From Clostridium sp. CAG:1013 (GTDB lineage Bacteria; Bacillota; Clostridia; Oscillospirales; Acutalibacteraceae), in NCBI GenBank assembly GCA_000432995.1, contig HF972654.1, positions 111,843 to 118,579 on the forward strand: 6,737 bases of DNA. The letters run 5' to 3'. Position 1 is the first letter of the stretch, and every line of letters starts with the position of its first letter. A program made the translations under genes and the position numbers. Below, piece after piece: positions 1 through 6,737 of this stretch. Below the pieces are notes generated by a model that was given only the letters and a program-made list of their open reading frames with translations, was not told where the DNA came from and did not search any database.

Positions 1-2
1 CT

Positions 3-1940
3 GTCATTGGCCGCCAGACGGAAATCGATCGGGTCATTCAGATCCTGTGCCGCCGCACCAAAAACAACCCCGTGCTTATCGGCGAGCCCGGCGTAGGCAA
101 GACCGCCGTTGCAGAAGGCTTGGCATTGAAAATCCAGGCCGGCGAAGTTCCCGAGCTTCTGAAAAACAAGAAACTTATCTCCCTGGATCTGACCGGCATG
201 GTGGCTGGCACCAAGTACCGGGGCGACTTTGAGGAACGGATCAAGAGTGCCATCGATGAGGTGAAAGCCGACGGGAACATCATCCTGTTTATCGACGAGC
301 TCCACACCATCATCGGCGCTGGCTCTGCGGAAGGCTCCGCAGATGCCGCCAACATCTTGAAACCTGCTCTGGCCCGTGGTGATTTCCAGGTCATCGGTGC
401 CACTACCATCAACGAGTATCGGAAGCACATTGAGAAAGACGCTGCATTGGAGCGTCGGTTCCAGCCCGTCATGGTGGGAGAGCCCTCCGAAGAAGAGGCT
501 GTGTCCATCCTGAAGGGCTTGAAGGACCGGTACGAGGCTCACCACAAGGTGCAGATCACCGATGAGGCCATCGACGCCGCTGTAAAGCTGTCCGCTCGGT
601 ATATCGCCGACCGGTATCTGCCTGACAAGGCCATCGACCTGATCGACGAGGCTGCCTCACGTGTGCGTCTGCGCACCTTTACCGCCCCGGATGACCTCCA
701 AGAGCTGGAAAAGAAGATCAAGGACATCGAGATCGACAAAGCTGCGGCTGTCAACGCCCAGGACTTCGAGCGGGCCGCCTCTCTCCGCGACAAGGAGAAG
801 GAGCTGCAAGAACAGCTGGAACGTGCCAAGGACGAATGGAGCGCCAAGAACGAGCGGAGCAACAGCATTGTGGTGCCCAGCGATATCGCTGACATTGTCT
901 CCATGTGGACCGGTGTGCCTGTGTCTCAGCTCACCGAAGAGGAGAGCCAGAGACTGCTTCGTTTGGAAGATACTCTGCATCAGCGGGTTATCGGTCAGGA
1001 GGAAGCTGTCACCGCTATTGCCAAGGCAATCCGCCGTGGCCGTGTGGGCCTGAAAGACAAGAACCGTCCCATTGGATCCTTCATTTTCTTAGGACCTACG
1101 GGTGTGGGCAAGACCGAGCTCTGCAAGGCTCTTGCGGAAGCCATGTTCGGCGATGAAAAAGCCATGATCCGGTTCGACATGTCCGAGTACATGGAGAAAC
1201 ACACAGTATCTCGTCTGGTGGGGTCTCCTCCCGGATATGTGGGATTTGACGAAGGCGGCCAGCTGACCGAAGCCGTGCGCACCAAGCCCTACTCCGTGGT
1301 GCTGTTCGACGAGATCGAAAAGGCTCACCCGGATGTGTTCAACATCCTGCTCCAGATCCTGGAGGATGGCCGTGTGACCGATTCCCAGGGCAAGACCGTA
1401 GACTTCAAGAACACGGTAATTATCATGACCTCCAATGTGGGCGCCAGACTGATCACCGACAAACAGAAGAGCCTTGGATTCAGCCAGGAAGAGTCCGAAA
1501 GCGCCTCCATGGAAGCCGACTTTGAAAAAACCAAAGAGCTGGTCATGGGCGAGCTGAAAGCTCTGTTCCGTCCGGAGTTCCTGAACCGTGTGGACGATAT
1601 CATCGTGTTCCACAAGCTGACCAAGGAGGACACCTCCAAGATCGCTGGCAAGATGCTTTCCACGCTGACCAAGAAGTTGGCCGACATGGATATCACCATG
1701 AGCTTTACCCCCGCCGCTGTGGACGCGGTAGCGGAAAAGGGATATGATCCCAGCTATGGTGCTCGTCCTCTGCGCCGGGTGATTCAGAGCCAGGTGGAAG
1801 ATCCCATCTCCGAAAAGATGCTGGAAGGTGCGGTCACCGCGAATAAGACCTACCGGTGCGACTACGTGGATGGAAAATTCACCTTTGATGAGGAGACAGA
1901 AAAAGAAACTCCTGCCGCTCAAAGCGACACTGAGAAATAA
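3..1940 (+). CDS. clpC: ATP-dependent Clp protease ATP-binding subunit ClpC (5' end cut by window)
   Basis: AAA+ unfoldase that threads substrates into the ClpP peptidase in the cytoplasm. The frame is open from base 3, and 645 C-terminal residues are visible; the N-terminal Clp repeat domain lies outside the window. Numbering visible residues from 1: Walker A GEPGVGKT 27-34, pore loop GTKYRG 69-74, Walker B IILFIDE 93-99, a UVR-like helical motif about 234-271 containing [10 protein letters not shown], second Walker A GPTGVGKT 364-371, second pore loop [13 protein letters not shown] 407-419, Walker B VVLFDE 432-437, arginine-finger region FRPEFLNR 522-529 and sensor 2 GARPLRR 586-592. LGF at 491-493 (bases 1473-1481) sits where ClpC carries its ClpP-docking loop. 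The UVR motif, the short middle domain and this LGF argue for ClpC over the disaggregase ClpB. The acidic tail ends [13 protein letters not shown]. In Firmicutes clpC often follows ctsR-mcsA-mcsB, but nothing upstream is visible. A strong terminator follows 15 bases after the stop. Confidence 0.96.
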   Translation, partial: VIGRQTEIDRVIQILCRRTKNNPVLIGEPGVGKTAVAEGLALKIQAGEVPELLKNKKLISLDLTGMVAGTKYRGDFEERIKSAIDEVKADGNIILFIDELHTIIGAGSAEGSADAANILKPALARGDFQVIGATTINEYRKHIEKDAALERRFQPVMVGEPSEEEAVSILKGLKDRYEAHHKVQITDEAIDAAVKLSARYIADRYLPDKAIDLIDEAASRVRLRTFTAPDDLQELEKKIKDIEIDKAAAVNAQDFERAASLRDKEKELQEQLERAKDEWSAKNERSNSIVVPSDIADIVSMWTGVPVSQLTEEESQRLLRLEDTLHQRVIGQEEAVTAIAKAIRRGRVGLKDKNRPIGSFIFLGPTGVGKTELCKALAEAMFGDEKAMIRFDMSEYMEKHTVSRLVGSPPGYVGFDEGGQLTEAVRTKPYSVVLFDEIEKAHPDVFNILLQILEDGRVTDSQGKTVDFKNTVIIMTSNVGARLITDKQKSLGFSQEESESASMEADFEKTKELVMGELKALFRPEFLNRVDDIIVFHKLTKEDTSKIAGKMLSTLTKKLADMDITMSFTPAAVDAVAEKGYDPSYGARPLRRVIQSQVEDPISEKMLEGAVTANKTYRCDYVDGKFTFDEETEKETPAAQSDTEK

Positions 1941-1955
1941 CTCTATCACACAATG

Positions 1956-1996
1956 AAACCCGCCCAGTCTGGAGTTCCCAGGCTGGGCGGGTTTTT
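1956..1996 (+). terminator. Rho-independent terminator of clpC
   Basis: A 12-base arm AAACCCGCCCAG (1956-1967) pairs perfectly with CTGGGCGGGTTT (1983-1994). The stem continues through one T-G wobble and a CTGG/CCAG pair to a 5-base loop (1973-1977), about 17 pairs in all, and runs into TTTTT at 1992-1996. It lies 15 bases after the clpC stop and directly beyond the stop of the convergent S1-domain gene. On the minus strand the hairpin is equally stable but only three Ts follow, so it may be a weaker terminator for that gene. Confidence 0.93.
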
Positions 1997-1997
1997 A

Positions 1998-2924
1998 CTA
2001 CCGCTTAAAATAAGTGGCGATATGTTTTTCGCATTGAGGCGGGGAGTAAAGAAATTCCTCCATGTGGTCCCCCTGAAAGAAATACTCAGGCTGGGCAGGC
2101 TTGCGAGGTTCTGGGTCGAAGGTCTCGATAATAATGAGCTTTACCTTCATTCTAGCGGGAAGAATGCTTTTGATAAAGACGCTGGCCTGCTGGCCAGGAT
2201 AGATGTTTTCCTTTACCTCCGCAAGTCCTGCCAGGTTGGGGGTCAGCTCCACAAAAACGCCGTAGCTCTCCATGCTGCGAATGATGCCCCCCACAGTCTC
2301 ACCCGGCCGAAACCGGGCGGCGTTCTCCTCCCAAGTGCCTAGCAGCTCTTTGTGGGACAGGGTGACTCTGGTGTTCTCTCTGGATTTTACAATGGCTCGG
2401 ATGTCCATTCCCACCAGGAAGCGCTCCCGAGGATGCTCGATCCTGGAAACAGAGATGGAATCGATGGGGAGCAGGGAGACGATACCGCACCCGATATCCG
2501 CGAACACGCCGAAGGGCTCGATGTGGGTCACTCTGGCGTCGATCACGTCGCCGGGGGAGAGGGAGCAGATAAATTCCTCCCGGCATTTTTCTTGAGCGGC
2601 CCGGCGGGAGAGCAGCGCCGTAATTCGACCGTATTCGTCCCGGATAAAATCCTGCACCAAAAAGCACACCGGACGGTTCACCCGGGAAAGGATTGCGATG
2701 TCCCGTACGGTGCCGTCCCTGATGCCGATGGCGCCCTCCTCCCGGGGAATGAGCCCGCGCATAAATTTCAGATCCACGATGAGGTTGTGTTTGGAGTCGC
2801 ACATCACCGCCTTTGCTTCCAGGATCTTCCCGTCGCGCATTGCCTCCGCCAGGGAAGCGGGGGATTGAAGAGAAGCCCGGTTTTCAAATGTGTCGATCAA
2901 ATGACCTTCCGGATGAAACTGCAT
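1998..2924 (-). CDS. S1 RNA-binding domain protein (ribosomal protein S1-like, 308 aa)
   Basis: Probably a cytoplasmic RNA- or ribosome-binding protein built from S1 (OB-fold) modules. A degenerate first module spans about residues 32-107 (GKILEAKAV, then GLIPREEGAIGI). A clear second one spans about 123-195 (PGDVIDARVTHIEPFGVFADIG, ending in RVTLSHKELLGTWEEN). A third spans about 206-268 (RPGETVGGIIRSMESYGVFVELTPNLAGLAEV). The pattern matches short S1-like proteins of Clostridia often labelled ribosomal protein S1, though it is much shorter than the six-domain S1 of E. coli. I chose ATG at 2924 because AAAGGAAG (complement of 2933-2940) lies 8 bases upstream and the family-like sequence starts there. 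An in-frame ATG at 2987 would add 21 low-complexity residues, and the frame stays open to 3239 without family-like sequence. It is divergent from the cyclophilin gene and convergent with clpC. The exact role is not deducible. Confidence 0.88.
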   Translation of the reverse strand: MQFHPEGHLIDTFENRASLQSPASLAEAMRDGKILEAKAVMCDSKHNLIVDLKFMRGLIPREEGAIGIRDGTVRDIAILSRVNRPVCFLVQDFIRDEYGRITALLSRRAAQEKCREEFICSLSPGDVIDARVTHIEPFGVFADIGCGIVSLLPIDSISVSRIEHPRERFLVGMDIRAIVKSRENTRVTLSHKELLGTWEENAARFRPGETVGGIIRSMESYGVFVELTPNLAGLAEVKENIYPGQQASVFIKSILPARMKVKLIIIETFDPEPRKPAQPEYFFQGDHMEEFLYSPPQCEKHIATYFKR

Positions 2925-2982
2925 TTTCTTTTCTTCCTTTCTCTGCGAGGGCCCAGACCCATTGCCCTCCTCCCGTGATACA

Positions 2983-2996
2983 GTCATATATATGAC
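2983..2996. promoter_or_regulatory. 14-base perfect palindrome, possible operator or promoter element
   Basis: GTCATATATATGAC is its own reverse complement. It lies 59 bases upstream of the chosen start of the S1-domain gene, inside the divergent intergenic region, and its AT-rich core could contain a -10-like TATATA for leftward transcription. I see no good -35 at the right spacing. It does not resemble the Rex consensus. The alternative S1-gene start codon (2987) lies inside it. Function is inferred only from symmetry and place. Confidence 0.25.
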
Positions 2997-3026
2997 CTGA
3001 GGGAAAGGAAAATGCCCGGGGAAGCC

Positions 3027-3055
3027 TTGCATCTTTTTCCCTTTTACGGTACAAT
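3027..3055 (+). promoter_or_regulatory. Sigma-A type promoter of the cyclophilin gene
   Basis: TTGCAT (-35, 3027-3032) and TACAAT (-10, 3050-3055) are separated by exactly 17 bases. They match four of six and five of six positions of the housekeeping consensus. Transcription would start near 3062, leaving a leader of about 70 bases before the ATG at 3133. This is the best promoter match I found by eye in the window. Confidence 0.75.
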
Positions 3056-3132
3056 AGCCACATGTTGCGAAACGCGGGCCCTGGTTTTTCCGGGTTCGTG
3101 CTTGAACGAAGAGAAGAGAGGAAGTAACTAAA

Positions 3133-3975
3133 ATGAAACGTAGAATCCTTGCGGGGCTTTCCGCTCTGTTGGCGGCTTGCCTCTTGACGGCTTGCGGCAA
3201 TTCCGTGGAGCCTACCCCTGCTGAAAGTGTCATTGACACCGCCGATACCCTGGTGGCTCAGGAGGACCTGAAGCAGCAGGACAATGGGAAAAAGGCCGGA
3301 TATCAGCTGGACATGCCCGAAGAGGGGGAAGAGATCGCCGTGATCACCATGGAGAGCGGCGAAGTGATCAAGCTGCGGTTTTTCCCGGACGAAGCTCCCA
3401 AGACCGTGTACAATTTCAAAAAGCATGCGCTGGACGGCTACTATAACGGTCTGACTTTCCACCGGATCATTGAAGGCTTTATGATCCAGGGCGGCGATCC
3501 CAAGGGAGACGGCACCGGCGGCGAAAGCGTCTGGGGCGACTCTTTTGAAGATGAGTTCAACAAGAACTTGCTGAATATCGACGGTGCTGTGGCCATGGCC
3601 AATGCTGGTCCCAACACCAATGGAAGTCAGTTTTTCATCAACGCCACCGGCGGTTGGAGCAACTCTTGGGATGATTTCCAACAGGGATTTGAAGTCTACA
3701 AGCAGGATCCTGATACTTTCACCGCCTACTATGGCAGCTGGGTGGACATGGACAAGATGACCAGCGAAGTGAAAAAGCTCTACGAGGAAAAAGGCGGCAA
3801 TCCCACTCTGGACGGCTACTATTCCACCGCAGGAAAAGGCCACACGGTGTTTGCTCAGGTATTTGAAGGCATGGACAATGTGTATGCTCTTTCTTCCGTG
3901 AGCACTGATTCCAACAACAAACCTAAGGAGGATGTGGTCATCCAGTCTGTGGAGATCATTCCGTACGAAGGCTAA
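3133..3975 (+). CDS. Cyclophilin-type peptidyl-prolyl cis-trans isomerase, lipoprotein
   Basis: Catalyses cis-trans isomerisation of proline peptide bonds, here on the outer face of the membrane. Residues 1-21 form a lipoprotein signal (MKRR, hydrophobic stretch, lipobox LTAC) with Cys21 as the lipidation site, then an acidic linker to about residue 66. The cyclophilin domain runs about 67-278: FHR at 109-111 (Arg111 matches human CypA Arg55), MIQGGDP 117-123 (Gln119 matches Gln63), [15 protein letters not shown] 155-169, and HTVF 237-240 (His237 matches His126). About 66 residues separate GSQFFIN from HTVF, against roughly 13 in CypA, so this loop is enlarged. The residue at the CypA Trp121 position appears to be Thr225 (TLDG for WLDG), which predicts weak cyclosporin binding. 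AGGAAG (3119-3124) lies 8 bases before the ATG. The gene has its own promoter and terminator and is probably monocistronic. Substrates are unknown. Confidence 0.94.
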   Translation: MKRRILAGLSALLAACLLTACGNSVEPTPAESVIDTADTLVAQEDLKQQDNGKKAGYQLDMPEEGEEIAVITMESGEVIKLRFFPDEAPKTVYNFKKHALDGYYNGLTFHRIIEGFMIQGGDPKGDGTGGESVWGDSFEDEFNKNLLNIDGAVAMANAGPNTNGSQFFINATGGWSNSWDDFQQGFEVYKQDPDTFTAYYGSWVDMDKMTSEVKKLYEEKGGNPTLDGYYSTAGKGHTVFAQVFEGMDNVYALSSVSTDSNNKPKEDVVIQSVEIIPYEG

Positions 3976-3982
3976 GAAAACA

Positions 3983-4018
3983 AAAAAGAGCCCCGGACAA
4001 ATGTCCGAGGCTTTTTTT
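3983..4018. terminator. Bidirectional Rho-independent terminator between cyclophilin gene and rex
   Basis: AGCCCCGGAC (3989-3998) pairs with GTCCGAGGCT (4003-4012) around the loop AAAT, nine of ten positions paired with one C-A mismatch. The stem is followed by seven Ts (4012-4018) and preceded by an A-rich run (3983-3987), which reads as a T run on the other strand. It can therefore end transcription of both convergent genes: the cyclophilin gene stops at 3975 and rex at 4025. Confidence 0.92.
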
Positions 4019-4024
4019 CATGCT

Positions 4025-4678
4025 TTATTCTTCTGTTTCCTCTTCGGCGGCAGCCAGTTTATAGGAGAGGGTCATCAGGCTGTCGTTCATATGTACGTTT
4101 TCCACGATAGCGTCCGGATGCTTCAGGGCAATATCAAAATGGCTAAAGTTCCAAAAGGAATGGATTCCCAGAGCGTAAAGCTCATCGGAAACAGACTCCA
4201 CATATTCCTGCGGGATACAAAGGATGGCCATCAAAGGATGCTGCGCTTTGTAGAACTCCTCTATGACAGCGTAGTCCAACACCTCTTGACCGCTGATCTT
4301 GGTCCCGATCACCCGTTTGGCATTGTCAAAAATCCCGATGAGGGAAAACCCAAGCTGTTCAAAAGGCATATGCCCAGCGATGGCTTTTCCCAAGTTGCCG
4401 GCGCCCACCAAAATGCAGGGATGGCGTTTTTGGATACCCAGGATCTTCTCGATTTCCTGGCAAAGCTGGGCCACGTTATAGCCGTAACCCTGCTGGCCAA
4501 AACCGCCAAAGCAGTTGAAATCCTGGCGGATCTGAGAAGCGGTGAAGCCCATTTTTTGAGAGAGCTCTTTGGAGGAAATGCGCGTCTCGCCTTTCTTTCC
4601 CAGTTCGGTAAGGAACCGGTAGTACCGGGGTAGGCGACGTATCACGGACATGGAAACATTTTGTTTCTTCTGTATCAT
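4025..4678 (-). CDS. rex: Redox-sensing transcriptional repressor Rex
   Basis: DNA-binding repressor of Gram-positive bacteria that senses the NADH/NAD+ ratio: it holds its operators when NADH is low and leaves them when NADH binds. At 217 residues it has the usual family length. The N-terminal winged-helix domain (about 8-80) carries the hallmark run SVIRRLPRYY, RISSKELSQKMGFTASQIRQDF and FGGFGQQGYGY. The Rossmann domain has GAGNLG at 92-97 and an acidic residue, Asp118, at the end of strand two, expected for binding NAD(H) rather than NADP(H). The C-terminal helix (about 198-209, NDSLMTLSYKLA) is the dimer-swapping segment in known Rex structures. Start ATG at 4678 has AGGAAG (complement of 4688-4693) 9 bases upstream. 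It lies 36 bases after icd with no terminator between, so it probably shares the acn-icd transcript. A bidirectional terminator follows the stop. Confidence 0.97.
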   Translation of the reverse strand: MIQKKQNVSMSVIRRLPRYYRFLTELGKKGETRISSKELSQKMGFTASQIRQDFNCFGGFGQQGYGYNVAQLCQEIEKILGIQKRHPCILVGAGNLGKAIAGHMPFEQLGFSLIGIFDNAKRVIGTKISGQEVLDYAVIEEFYKAQHPLMAILCIPQEYVESVSDELYALGIHSFWNFSHFDIALKHPDAIVENVHMNDSLMTLSYKLAAAEEETEE

Positions 4679-4714
4679 ATGGGATAACTTCCTATGGGTC
4701 AGATTTTTTGCGAT

Positions 4715-5932
4715 TTACAGCATTTCCCGAAGGTTCTCGTCAATAGCCCGCAGGAAGCCTTCTGTATCCACTTTGCGGATCTCAGGCAGAGTGGACATGG
4801 CAGCCAGGTCGCCGGTCATCACGCCGGACTCAATGGTGGAAATGGTAGCTGCCTCCAGCTTATCGGCAAACTCTATCAGAGCGGTGTTGCCATCCAGCTC
4901 GCCCCTCTTGCGAAGTGCGCCAGTCCAAGCAAACAGAGTAGCTACAGAGTTGGTGGAAGTGCTTTCGCCCTTGAGGTACTTGTAGTAGTGACGCTGCACC
5001 GTACCGTGAGCGGCTTCGTACTCGCAGGTACCGTCGGGGGCTACCAGCACGGAGGTCATCATAGCCAAGCTGCCAAAGGCGGTGGCCACCATGTCGCTCA
5101 TCACGTCACCGTCGTAGTTCTTGCATGCCCAGATGTAGCCGCCCTCACTGCGAATAACACGAGCAACTGCGTCGTCGATCAGAGTGTAGAAATACTCGAT
5201 GCCGGCTTTCTCAAACTTCTCCGCGTACTCCTTGTCGTAGATCTCCTGGAAAATGTCCTTGAAGCGATGGTCGTACTTTTTGGAGATGGTGTCCTTGGTG
5301 GCAAACCACAGGTCCTGTTTTGAATCCAGAGCAAAGTTGAAGCAGGAGCGGGCAAAGCTCTCAATGCTCTTGTCGATGTTGTGCAGACCCTGAATAATAC
5401 CGGGAGTGTCAAAGTTGTGAATGGGATATTTCTCCTCGGTGCCATCGGCCTTGGTGACCAGCAGCTCAGCTTTGGCCCCGGCAGGAACCGTAGCTTCTAC
5501 GTTCTTGTAAACGTCACCGTAAGCGTGACGGGCAATGGTAATAGGCTTGCGCCAGTTGGGGATAAAGGGAGTAATACCACGCACCACGATAGGGGTACGG
5601 AACACGGTGCCGTCCAGCAAAGCACGGATAGTGCCGTTGGGAGATTTCCACATCTCCTTCAGGTGATACTCCTCCACACGAGCAGCGTTAGGAGTAATTG
5701 TGGCGCACTTTACAGCCACGCCGTATTTCTTGGTAGCCAGGGCGGAGTCCACCGTCACCTGGTCGTTGGTCTTGTCCCGGTTCTCCAGGCCAAGGTCGTA
5801 ATATTCGGTGTTCAGGTCCACATAGGGAAGAAGGAGGATGTCTTTAATCATTTTCCAGATGACACGGGTCATCTCGTCGCCGTCCATCTCCACCAGCGGT
5901 GTTTTCATGGGGATCTTCTGAAACTCTGCCAT
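4715..5932 (-). CDS. icd: NADP-dependent isocitrate dehydrogenase (eukaryotic-like dimeric type)
   Basis: Oxidatively decarboxylates isocitrate to 2-oxoglutarate and CO2, yielding NADPH, in the cytoplasm. The 405-residue length and sequence match the homodimeric subfamily that includes human IDH1, not the E. coli Icd type. Substrate residues are present: SPNGTIR 97-103, VFR 110-112, ARHAYGD 134-140 (Arg135 matches human Arg132), Tyr142, and Lys213 (human Lys212). Metal ligands fall in YDGDVMSD (Asp276 and Asp280). HGTVQRH at 309-315 keeps Arg314 and His315, which in IDH1 contact the NADP 2'-phosphate, so NADP specificity is likely. Start ATG at 5932 has AAAGGAG (complement of 5940-5946) 7 bases upstream. 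It lies 37 bases after the aconitase stop and 36 before rex; the gaps contain no terminator and no good promoter. No truncation or missing key residue is seen. Confidence 0.96.
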   Translation of the reverse strand: MAEFQKIPMKTPLVEMDGDEMTRVIWKMIKDILLLPYVDLNTEYYDLGLENRDKTNDQVTVDSALATKKYGVAVKCATITPNAARVEEYHLKEMWKSPNGTIRALLDGTVFRTPIVVRGITPFIPNWRKPITIARHAYGDVYKNVEATVPAGAKAELLVTKADGTEEKYPIHNFDTPGIIQGLHNIDKSIESFARSCFNFALDSKQDLWFATKDTISKKYDHRFKDIFQEIYDKEYAEKFEKAGIEYFYTLIDDAVARVIRSEGGYIWACKNYDGDVMSDMVATAFGSLAMMTSVLVAPDGTCEYEAAHGTVQRHYYKYLKGESTSTNSVATLFAWTGALRKRGELDGNTALIEFADKLEAATISTIESGVMTGDLAAMSTLPEIRKVDTEGFLRAIDENLREML

Positions 5933-5969
5933 GGTCTCGCTCCTTTATAAAAAGTTTCTTTGTCTAAAT

Positions 5970-6737
5970 TTAGTTTGCCTGGCTCTTGGTGTAGTTGAGC
6001 AGGCCGCCTGCCAGCACCATATCTCTCTGGCGCTGAGTGAGCTGGGCTTCCACCTGAATGGTGATGCCTTTGGTTACGTCCTCCAGAGTCACAGCATTGC
6101 CTTTCTCCAACTCTGCCTTGATATTGGGCAGGCGAAGCACGTCCATCTGATCGATGCGGTCGTAGTCGGACTCGTCCACGAACTGCAGGGGAATCAGACC
6201 GGCGTTTGCCAGGTTGGCGCAGTGGATGCGAGCGTAAGACTTCGCCACCACAGCCTTGACGCCCAAGTACAGGGGCACCAGAGCAGCGTGCTCACGGGAG
6301 GAGCCCTGTCCGTAGTTGGAACCGCCGATGACGATGCCGCCACCTTCGGTTTTACACCGCTGGGGGAACTCCTTGTCGCAGACACCGAAGCAGAACTGAG
6401 ACAGATAGGGGATGTTGGAGCGGAAGGGGAGGATCTTAGCGCCCGCAGGCATGATGTGGTCGGTGGTGATGTTGTCGCCCACCTTCAAAATAGCCTTTTT
6501 CTCAATGGAATCCGGCAGAGGCTCAGAAACAGGGAAAGGTTTGATATTGGGACCGCGCTGGATCTCCACAGTCTCCATGAGAGCTTCCTCGATGGGAGCT
6601 TCCACCAGATTGTCGTTGATGAGGAACTTCTCCGGCATGGAGATCTCTACCGGCTCGCCCAGAGTACGGGGATCGGTGAGAACGCCGGTGAGGGCGGAAG
6701 CAGCCGCCACTTCAGGGCTCACCAGGGAGACCTGAGC
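5970..6737 (-). CDS. Aconitate hydratase, C-terminal part (5' end cut by window)
   Basis: Interconverts citrate and isocitrate through cis-aconitate with a 4Fe-4S cluster, feeding the isocitrate dehydrogenase encoded next. Only the last 255 residues are visible and the frame stays open to the window edge; the cluster cysteines lie in the missing part. The fragment begins AQVSLVSPEVAAASALTG, the end of the catalytic core. The swivelling domain 4 follows: VGDNITTDHI 86-95, GSNYGQGSSREHAA 139-152 with the substrate-binding Ser-Arg loop, and KSYARIHCANLANAGLIPL 166-184. The full length is unknown, but the linker and domain resemble the shorter bacterial aconitases of roughly 640-660 residues rather than the 890-residue AcnA. 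The GTG at 6722 is an internal valine codon, not a start. A LeuD/homoaconitase relative is less likely given the neighbouring icd. Confidence 0.92.
   Translation of the reverse strand, partial: AQVSLVSPEVAAASALTGVLTDPRTLGEPVEISMPEKFLINDNLVEAPIEEALMETVEIQRGPNIKPFPVSEPLPDSIEKKAILKVGDNITTDHIMPAGAKILPFRSNIPYLSQFCFGVCDKEFPQRCKTEGGGIVIGGSNYGQGSSREHAALVPLYLGVKAVVAKSYARIHCANLANAGLIPLQFVDESDYDRIDQMDVLRLPNIKAELEKGNAVTLEDVTKGITIQVEAQLTQRQRDMVLAGGLLNYTKSQAN

Noticed and set aside
3..1940. ClpB (disaggregase) as the identity of the left-edge gene
   Set aside because: ClpB has a long coiled-coil middle domain and no ClpP-docking loop; this protein has a short UVR-containing middle region and LGF at the docking position.
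1089..1949. 286-codon open frame on the minus strand opposite clpC
   Set aside because: It is fully antisense to a well-conserved AAA+ domain, shows no recognisable motif, and is an expected by-product of codon bias in GC-richer coding sequence.
2352..2978. 208-codon open frame on the plus strand opposite the S1-domain gene
   Set aside because: The minus strand encodes clear S1 modules here; this frame has no domain and no ribosome binding site that I recognise.
1998..3239. 413-residue version of the S1-domain protein using the far-upstream start at 3239
   Set aside because: The extra N-terminal residues would overlap the cyclophilin promoter and the first 107 bases of its coding region, and they are not family-like. 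The start at 2924 has a suitable ribosome binding site.
2884..3843. 319-codon open frame on the minus strand opposite the cyclophilin gene
   Set aside because: It is antisense to a complete cyclophilin with promoter, ribosome binding site and lipobox, and has no motif of its own.
3932..4633. 233-codon open frame on the plus strand opposite rex
   Set aside because: It overlaps the end of the cyclophilin gene, runs through the bidirectional terminator hairpin and is antisense to rex, whose protein is unmistakable.
4679..4714. Rex operator or promoter in the icd-rex gap
   Set aside because: No inverted repeat resembling the Rex consensus and no paired -35/-10 hexamers were found in these 36 bases.
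5933..5969. Possible icd promoter in the aconitase-icd gap (TAGACA and TATAAA on the minus strand; CTAAATTTAG palindrome at 5964-5973)
   Set aside because: The two hexamers are only 11 bases apart, and TATAAA abuts the ribosome binding site. The 10-base palindrome includes the aconitase stop codon and is short enough to be chance.

Overview
The window reads as ordinary chromosome of a low-oxygen Gram-positive bacterium. The likeliest source is a gut-type Clostridia in the Oscillospiraceae/Ruminococcaceae range (inference). Evidence is a ClpC-type protease ATPase with a UVR motif, a Rex redox repressor, a lipobox-bearing cyclophilin, an S1-domain protein of a type I associate with that group, AGGAGG-like ribosome binding sites, and moderately GC-rich coding sequence. 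No phage, insertion sequence, CRISPR, tRNA or rRNA is visible. All genes fully inside the window are intact, and the two edge genes are cut only by the window.

Layout, left to right: (1) positions 3-1940, plus strand, the last 645 residues of a ClpC-family AAA+ unfoldase, followed by a strong terminator hairpin (1956-1996); (2) 1998-2924, minus strand, a 308-residue protein with three S1-like RNA-binding modules, convergent with clpC; (3) a 208-base divergent intergenic region (2925-3132) with a good sigma-A promoter for the rightward gene, a 14-base perfect palindrome near the leftward gene, and two short possible upstream ORFs; (4) 3133-3975, plus strand, a cyclophilin-type peptidyl-prolyl isomerase lipoprotein; (5) a hairpin with T runs on both strands (3983-4018) between convergent genes; (6) on the minus strand, transcribed from the right edge, the 3' part of an aconitase gene (5970-6737), an NADP-type isocitrate dehydrogenase (4715-5932) and rex (4025-4678). 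These three are separated by only 37 and 36 bases and no terminator, so they look like one operon.

The leftward operon carries two consecutive steps of the oxidative TCA branch, citrate to isocitrate to 2-oxoglutarate. In anaerobes this branch mainly supplies 2-oxoglutarate for glutamate and gives NADPH. The third gene is the NADH/NAD+-sensing repressor Rex, which suggests a link between redox state and this branch. ClpC (protein turnover) and the cyclophilin lipoprotein (folding outside the membrane) are both protein-quality functions, but on separate transcripts. I found no convincing new biological system. The points most worth a second look are the acn-icd-rex arrangement, the divergent S1/cyclophilin control region, and the long insertion in the cyclophilin active-site region.
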